A DNA stretch of 64,000 nt. Source: Anastatus disparis (Eukaryota; Arthropoda; Insecta; Hymenoptera; Eupelmidae). This document shows positions 58,532 to 64,000 of the stretch, piece by piece (within the stretch, counting starts at the first letter, position 1; each line of letters begins with the position of its first letter). The notes under the pieces were generated by a model. That model made no database searches, was not told where the DNA came from, and worked only from the letters and a program-made list of their open reading frames with translations. The stretch covers positions 124,001-188,000 of the forward strand of contig JAFFSR010000396.1 in assembly GCA_017163975.1 (NCBI GenBank). The letters are read 5' to 3'. The position numbers and the translations under genes were made by a program.

Positions 58532-59130
58532 CAGAAGTACTCGACGATTGCTTCATTGATTTCAAAACTTTCTTTAGCCGAAACTGTAAATATTTCGTGA
58601 ATTTTATATTATCAAAAAGAATGAATTGAATACAAAAGTACTCGACGATTGCTTGATTGATTTCAAAACTTTCTTAAGCAAAAACTATAGATAAATCTAG
58701 TAAAAGGTATAAACTCAATAATAATTACTCAATTCGTTTTAGTACTCTCCAGAACTGAAATTAAAAAAAAATATAATGTATGTAGTAAAAAAAAAGAAAT
58801 ATTTAGAAAAAATGTTTTAAAGAATACTATACTGTTTTATAACTAAACTTGCCTAAGGTATACTTTTTTAAAAGTAATAATAACACAGTAAAATAGTATT
58901 CATCAGTTTGAATAATGACTTAAACAAAAAATAACAGACATAATATTCAAAAGCTTTGAAGAAATTGTATTACATTCAAAAATTAAAAGATAGTGTAATG
59001 ATATTTTTATAAATATAATATTATTTTTAAAAAAATGAATTGAATACAGAAGTATTCGACGATTGCTTAATTGATTTCAAAACTTTCTTAATAAATATTA
59101 ATATACATGGGAAAAATTGTCATAAAACGT

Positions 59131-59138
<8 letters not shown>

Positions 59139-59179
<41 letters not shown>

Positions 59180-59329
59180 GTGTGTGTATATCTGTGTCCA
59201 CATATACATGGGATATTCAATTTTAAATCACACGTGCGCGCACACACAGATTTATGTATACGGCACGTTTCATGTCAATTAACACGCATGACACACGTAC
59301 TTGAGTTTATGTATATTTTTCTTTATATA
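59139..59329. repeat. (TA)n and copies of the 55-60 bp minisatellite
   Basis: (TA)n 59139-59178, then about two degenerate units (tacatgggatattcaatttt, cggcacgtttcatgtcaatt). These continue at 60008-60175 beyond the MITE and match 45990-46460. Confidence 0.7.
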
Positions 59330-60002
59330 CACGGTGGGCCATTTTAATCTATGCGCCTGAAAAACTCAGTAAGTTCGCATCCTATCAAAAAATGACCTTT
59401 ATAAAAGTTGTAGGATACAAAGGGGGTCAAACAATAGTGACCTTGAATTTGACCTTCAAGCTGACCTTCAAGGTCAAATCAAGGTCAACTTGAGTTTTTT
59501 TAATGGAAACCCCTATTTTTTACACCGGAATCGGAAAGGACGGGAAATTTTACGTCCGAATATGCTCTCAGGTCATCTGACCTCGATGACCTCAAAGGTC
59601 AGATGAAGGTCATAAATACGAAATAATCGGATGGCTATGAAAAATCTTAGGTAGGGTATTGCCGAAAAAGTAAAGGTCAACACTGAATTTCTCGTTAAAA
59701 ATTACTCAAATTATGATCTTCATTTTTTCGACAACACCTTATATAAGAATGTTGACAGCTACCCAATTATTTCGTATTTATGACCTTCACCTGACCTTTG
59801 AGGTCATCGAGGTCAGATGACCTGAGAGCACATTCGGACGTAAAATTTCCCTCCCTTTCCGATTCCGGTGTAAAAAATAGGGGTTTCCATTTAAAAAACT
59901 CAAGTTGACCCCCTTTGTATCCTACAACTTTTATAAAGGTCATTTTTTGATAGGATGCAAACTTACTGAGTTTTTCAGGTGCATAGATTAAAATGGCCCA
60001 CC

Positions 60003-60005
<3 letters not shown>
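59330..60005. mobile_element. TA-flanked fold-back MITE rich in AGGTCA
   Basis: CACGGTGGGCCATTTTAATC at the left end and its complement at the right. Arms of roughly 180-260 bp pair with few mismatches, and TA lies on both sides (Tc1/mariner-type target). TGACCT/AGGTCA occurs many times per arm, including tcaaggtcaa. No gene. Confidence 0.88.
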
Positions 60006-60046
<41 letters not shown>

Positions 60047-60384
60047 GACTGTTCCTGTCATAGCGCATGCACGCACTCACATGGGCTTATGAATATATGT
60101 ATACACATATACATGGAATATTTTATGTCAATTCACATGCGCGCACAACCACATACACACAGGTATATATATATGAAGAAAAATGTTTTTTTTTCTTGTT
60201 TTCCATACATAAGATATAGCACTATTGCTATTTTTTTATTCTCAATTATCTATTCATATAGCAAGTTCATGAACCAAGTCTTCCGTAAGGCCTGAATTCA
60301 CAGTCGTGTCTTGAATATTAAGTATGATTTAAAACTCTCTATGATTTAAGTATCAGTTGTTACTAAATATTTATTATACTAAAG
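60006..60384. repeat. (TA)n, minisatellite copies and AT-rich DNA
   Basis: (TA)n 60006-60044 and two minisatellite units to about 60175. AT-rich sequence without features runs up to the Helitron helicase stop. Confidence 0.6.
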
Positions 60385-63276
60385 CTACATGAAGAGGTTA
60401 ATTGAAGTAAATTGAAGATAATAAGTGATCATTTCGTTATCAATTAATTTTAATATTCTATTATTTAACATATTAACATCTTCATTATGTGAAGTTAAAA
60501 TAACATTTTTAGAAAAATTATAATTATTGTTTATATTTTTATAAATTTTATCACATACATCATTAGTTTCATATTCTTTAGGAATAATAAAAGTATTAAA
60601 TTTTCCTTCTCCAATATCTAATAAAAAAGAAAAAAATTTTTCATCTTTACATCTTATATTTTTTTTTAATTAAAAATTTTAAATAATGGCCAAAGATATG
60701 AATATTTCATAGTTTCTTTTATGATTGTATCTTTGAATCCATTTTTTATTACTAGTAAAATTTGTCTAAAATCACCACCTTAAATTATTAATTTACCACC
60801 AAAAGGTATATTATTTGAGCAAACATCTTGTAATGTCTTATCAACAATTTCTAATGCTTTTTTAGGAATCATTGAAGCTTCATCACAAATGATGATATCT
60901 GTTTGTCTTAATTTTTTTTATTACATTCAAATTCTAAAAATGCACTCTCAATATCACTTAAATCAATTGGAAGTCTAAATATTCTATGGTTAGTCATACC
61001 ATTTGGTAACAAAATTGAAGCAATCCCTGTCCAAGCCATTGATACAAATTTTTTTAAAATTGAAATAAAGTAATATATTAATGTTTTATATAAAAGTTTT
61101 ACCTGAACCTCCTGGACCATCTATAAAAAATATTTTATTTTTATTATTTATTATATTATTAAAAATGTTTTTTTATCTATATTTAATTCATAAAACATTT
61201 TACTAAACATTTTTTCACTATATTCAATATTTTCAGTACTAAATTCAATTTCTTCTATGTATTTTTCATTACGTTCCGGAATACTAAAATCTTTACATGA
61301 CATTTCTTCCAACACTAAAATTGTATTAATATGAAAAAATGCTTTATTTTCTTTAAAATCTTCAAAAAAATTTTTTAAATATTTTTCCCAAATTATATTT
61401 CTTTGAATATTTTCATCAAAAATAATTTTTTGTTGATTTTATGTATGAATATTTAATTTTATGACACTATGACTTTGACCACATAATGGAAATTCTTCTA
61501 ATCTCCAAGCTGCTTGCATTGAACTTAAATATCTTCCGTCTAGATATTGAGTAATTTCATGATAAATATCATTATTTTCCTCCGTATCTTCATTTTTTTC
61601 ACTATTTCCTTGTATTACGTACAATTCTTTTGTTTTATCTTCTTGTATTAGTTTATTTTGTCGTATTTTGACATAATGCTTTATCTCCTCCTTTATGTAT
61701 ATCATCAAAAATATATTTAATACTTTGTACAGTTGCACACAATTCAATATTTATATGACTATTATATTTAGCTAATAAATAACTATTATATGGAACAACC
61801 ATTGAATTATCATCTGGAATAATTTTATGAGAATATTTTAAATGATAAACATGATTATCGTTTACATTATTTCTTCTTCTGTATTCTGGATATTTATTTT
61901 CTTCAAGTACAGTATGTTCGCTAAAAGATTTTGGAAAATTCTTTTTACATATATTACTATTTTTTTATAACATGGTGACTTCTCAGTATGTGGACCATGT
62001 AACATATGTTTAAGAAGGGGCCGAACTATCTGTCTTTGTCTAATAGCGTTTTTCATCATTTATGTAAACACTATCCGGTATAACAAGAAAAAAATAGCAG
62101 CCCCCGCTAGATATTAGTATAATAAGTAAATTTTGTAATAACAAACAAATTTTTTTACTGCGTAGTTTTTTAATAATTAGAGACCTACCAAAAAAAGATA
62201 GGTTATATTCTAGATGGCTAGTAGGTCTCTAATTAGTCAAAAACTATGCGGTAAAAAATTTTATTGTTATTATTACAAAATTTACTAATTATACTAATAT
62301 CTAGCGGGGGCTGCTATTTTTTTCTTGTTATAAAGGATAGTGTTTATATAAATAATGAAAAACGCTATTAGACAGAGACAGATAGTTCGGCCCCTTCTTA
62401 ATTACTAATTTTTGTAAATATTTATTATCTGAAGATGGTATTTCTGCTGAAATATGTTTATCAATTAAATCTGTAGTAAATAATTTATTATTTGCATGTA
62501 ACGTAAGAATAAGATGCACGTGTGGTAAACCTCTTTTTTGAAATTATATTGAAAATACATAAGCTTTAATAGTTCCAAATATTTTATTTTAACGATATCA
62601 TTCAATAACATTTTAAATTTTGCATAAAATAAACGAACCGTAATAGTAGGAATATCATTAGGAGTTGTTCCTACTGGAAAATTTTTTATAATTTCTTCAA
62701 GTTTTTTCCATTTTGGATTACATGTCATTGTAATAAATAAATCTGGTTTTTATACTTTTCTCATTATTGCCATAGCATCTTGATAATATTGCTGCATATA
62801 TCTTGGACTTCCAATATATGTAGCTGGTAAAACAAAAAGGTTTCCTAATCTTTCTTTATTTTCAAAATTTTTTGAAACATTTAAAGCACTATTTTTTATA
62901 TGATCTAATAAACCTTGATAACATTCTATACGTAATTGTTTTTGATTATTACGTAATAAATTAATTCTATTATTTTCAATCATTATATATGCATGAATTA
63001 TATACTGTTGTGTTAATCTACCACAATATAAAATTGGATTAAAATTTGTTTTGTCTCATCTATATGCTACTCTATGTGAATTGTGTATTAAAGAATAGTT
63101 AAATTTTTATTTTTTACATTAGGACGTTTATTATAACCTATACTTCATCCTAAATCATCCTGAGGAAATAATAAAGGAAATATCATAGGATCTACATGAT
63201 GAGATAATTTATTTAAATAGGTTTAAGTAACTTTTTCTTCTGAATTATTATCAGGATATATGGGTAAATCTTTCAT
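60385..63276 (-). pseudogene. Helitron Rep/helicase polyprotein, decayed and interrupted
   Basis: Reading on the minus strand from about 63276: VDPMIFPLLFPQDDLG, YNKRPNV, then NQKQLRIECYQGLLDHI, YIGSPRYMQQYYQDAMAI, MTCNPKWKKLEEI and the Rep HUH motif GLPHVHLILTLH (about 62525-62490). After the MITE (62014-62397), HMLHGPH, QYLDGRYLSSMQAAWRLEEF, the helicase Walker A DGPGGSGKT (about 61095-61121), SMAWTGIASILLP, DEAS (about 60885), GGDFRQIL and ILTSHNEDVNMLNNRIL follow. Many stops and frameshifts occur, including one just after Walker A. The true N-terminus is probably missing. This is the rolling-circle replication initiator and Pif1-type helicase of Helitrons. Confidence 0.9.
62014..62397. 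mobile_element. TTAA-flanked fold-back MITE inside the Helitron gene
   Basis: gaaggggccgaactatctgt at the left end and its complement at the right. Arms run about 170 bp. TTAA lies on both sides (62010-62013, 62398-62401). Helitron coding sequence is interrupted immediately before HMLHGPH and resumes on the other side, which defines the empty site. This is the second TTAA-flanked MITE in the window (compare 5093-5766), with different arms. Confidence 0.88.
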
Positions 63277-63600
63277 AATGTTAAAATTTCACCTGCAACA
63301 AATTAAAAAGAAAAAATACAGGCACACGTGTAAAACTAATTTTCTCTGAATGTTGACGTATTATAATAAAAGAAAAAAATCGTGTTACTCACTTTTAAGG
63401 GTAGTCTTTTTAACAAACATCAAAAGACAGATTTTCGAGTAAATTTTTCATAGTGTTAAAATTTACTTTCAATAAATTAAAAAAAATTGAAGACACATGT
63501 ATCAAATTTATTTTTTTTAAATGTTGATATATTAAAATGATAATAAAAGAAAAAATCGCATTACTCACTTTTGAAGATAGCTTTTTTTAATATAAGACAT
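63277..63600. repeat. Tandem duplication (about 165 bp unit) upstream of the Helitron gene
   Basis: Two copies of tcataatgttaaaatttcac / tcatagtgttaaaatttact ... gttactcacttttaa begin near 63273 and 63449. On the minus strand each carries aaaagtgagtaa (donor-like), and the first carries ttgttgcag (acceptor-like) just before the putative ATG. It may be a duplicated leader intron. Confidence 0.5.
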
Positions 63601-64000
63601 TTAAATATATTCATTATTATCACACCCAGGTATAATATTTTACCTATCTCAGAACAGTTTTTTAAGTATTTCGGGCTATAATAGATCATTTTCCATTGAG
63701 CTTTTTCATTTTTACTTTAATATGTTACAGAAAATATTTAAATACGCAATTTACATTAATAATTACAAAATTTTTTGTAATAAATAAAATATGCCAGAAA
63801 TGGCAATTTTTTTGGAAAATTCATTTTTGGCGATTCGGGTATTAAAATTGAGTGATATTAGTTACCCAATGGCTTTTGGGATTCCTGATTACAAATCATA
63901 AGTGAGTGGAATTTCAATTTATTTTCGCTAAAATTGTCAATCTTAGGGTATGAAATTTGACATAGATTTGTGTAGTTTATGTTTTCGAATAAAAATACTT
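63601..64000. other. AT-rich window end
   Basis: No gene or repeat recognised. Confidence 0.6.

Larger units (their letters stand above)
53387..59134. mobile_element. Large fold-back element with about 1.24 kb arms
   Basis: The left arm 53387-54625 (starting ggaagttttatgacaatttt) is inverted relative to 56574-57215 plus 58532-59134. The right arm is split by the DNA transposon at 57216-58531. Each arm carries three direct copies of a ~55 bp motif (aagaaagttttgaaatcaat...tcgtcgagtacttctg), near 53432, 53848 and 53953 on the left. The loop 54626-56573 contains a Helitron. Mirror-image small frames of 69 codons at 54353-54562 and 56642-56851 are in the arms. They lack recognisable motifs. Confidence 0.85.

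Overview
The window is a stack of transposable elements and satellites from an AT-rich animal genome. It is most likely an insect and plausibly a hymenopteran; that is my inference from element families and base composition, not a proven identity. I see no ordinary host gene. Almost all coding sequence belongs to mobile elements, most of them decayed.

Layer 1 (1-250, 25627-30716, 32029-32470) is a degenerate CTCCGTCT-type minisatellite with a higher-order period of about 3.4 kb. A Polinton/Maverick (251-25626) sits inside it. Its terminal inverted repeats of about 480 bp are 251-603 plus 10769-10903 on the left and 25148-25626 on the right. The left repeat is split by a 10.2 kb nest (604-10768). 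That nest is a 2.7 kb fold-back element whose own left arm was hit twice, by a 6.5 kb composite at 804-7278 and a 1.0 kb near-perfect palindrome at 7432-8433. Without the nest the Polinton is about 15.2 kb. It carries the Polinton gene set: an acidic/zinc protein (-), a PolB remnant with no polymerase domain, a packaging ATPase, a small conserved basic protein, a conserved coiled protein, a phospholipase A2-like protein, an integrase with chromodomain, a penton-type minor capsid, a glycine-rich pVI/pX-like protein, a truncated major capsid, a transposon-associated ORF, an adenain-type protease and a terminal hypothetical gene. The core (17.4-23.9 kb) is packed head to tail with 1-4 nt overlaps or gaps of 20 nt or less. 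Most genes carry in-frame stops. Penton, protease and the PLA2-like gene are open.

30717-32028 is a 5'-truncated LINE with an (AATC)n tail, inserted in the satellite. 33471-35785 is a DNA transposon with 550 bp inverted repeats, an ATAA target duplication and a truncated transposase-like gene. 36632-37216 is a Helitron-like 5' end with C-rich minisatellite. 38777-45088 is a Ty1/copia retrotransposon with a 5' LTR and one gag-pol frame broken by seven stops; it is truncated in RNase H. 45.1-53.1 kb is non-coding: microsatellites, a fold-back MITE, a GC-rich LTR-like island, AT-rich DNA and a GGAATATTTC-type array enclosing a TATA promoter. 53101-53313 is a tRNA-derived SINE.

53387-59134 is a fold-back element with arms of about 1.24 kb. 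A 0.87 kb non-autonomous Helitron lies in its loop and a 1.3 kb DNA transposon in its right arm. 59330-60005 is a TA-flanked MITE full of AGGTCA half-sites. 60385-63276 (-) is a decayed Helitron Rep/helicase gene interrupted by a TTAA-flanked MITE. The window ends in AT-rich DNA.
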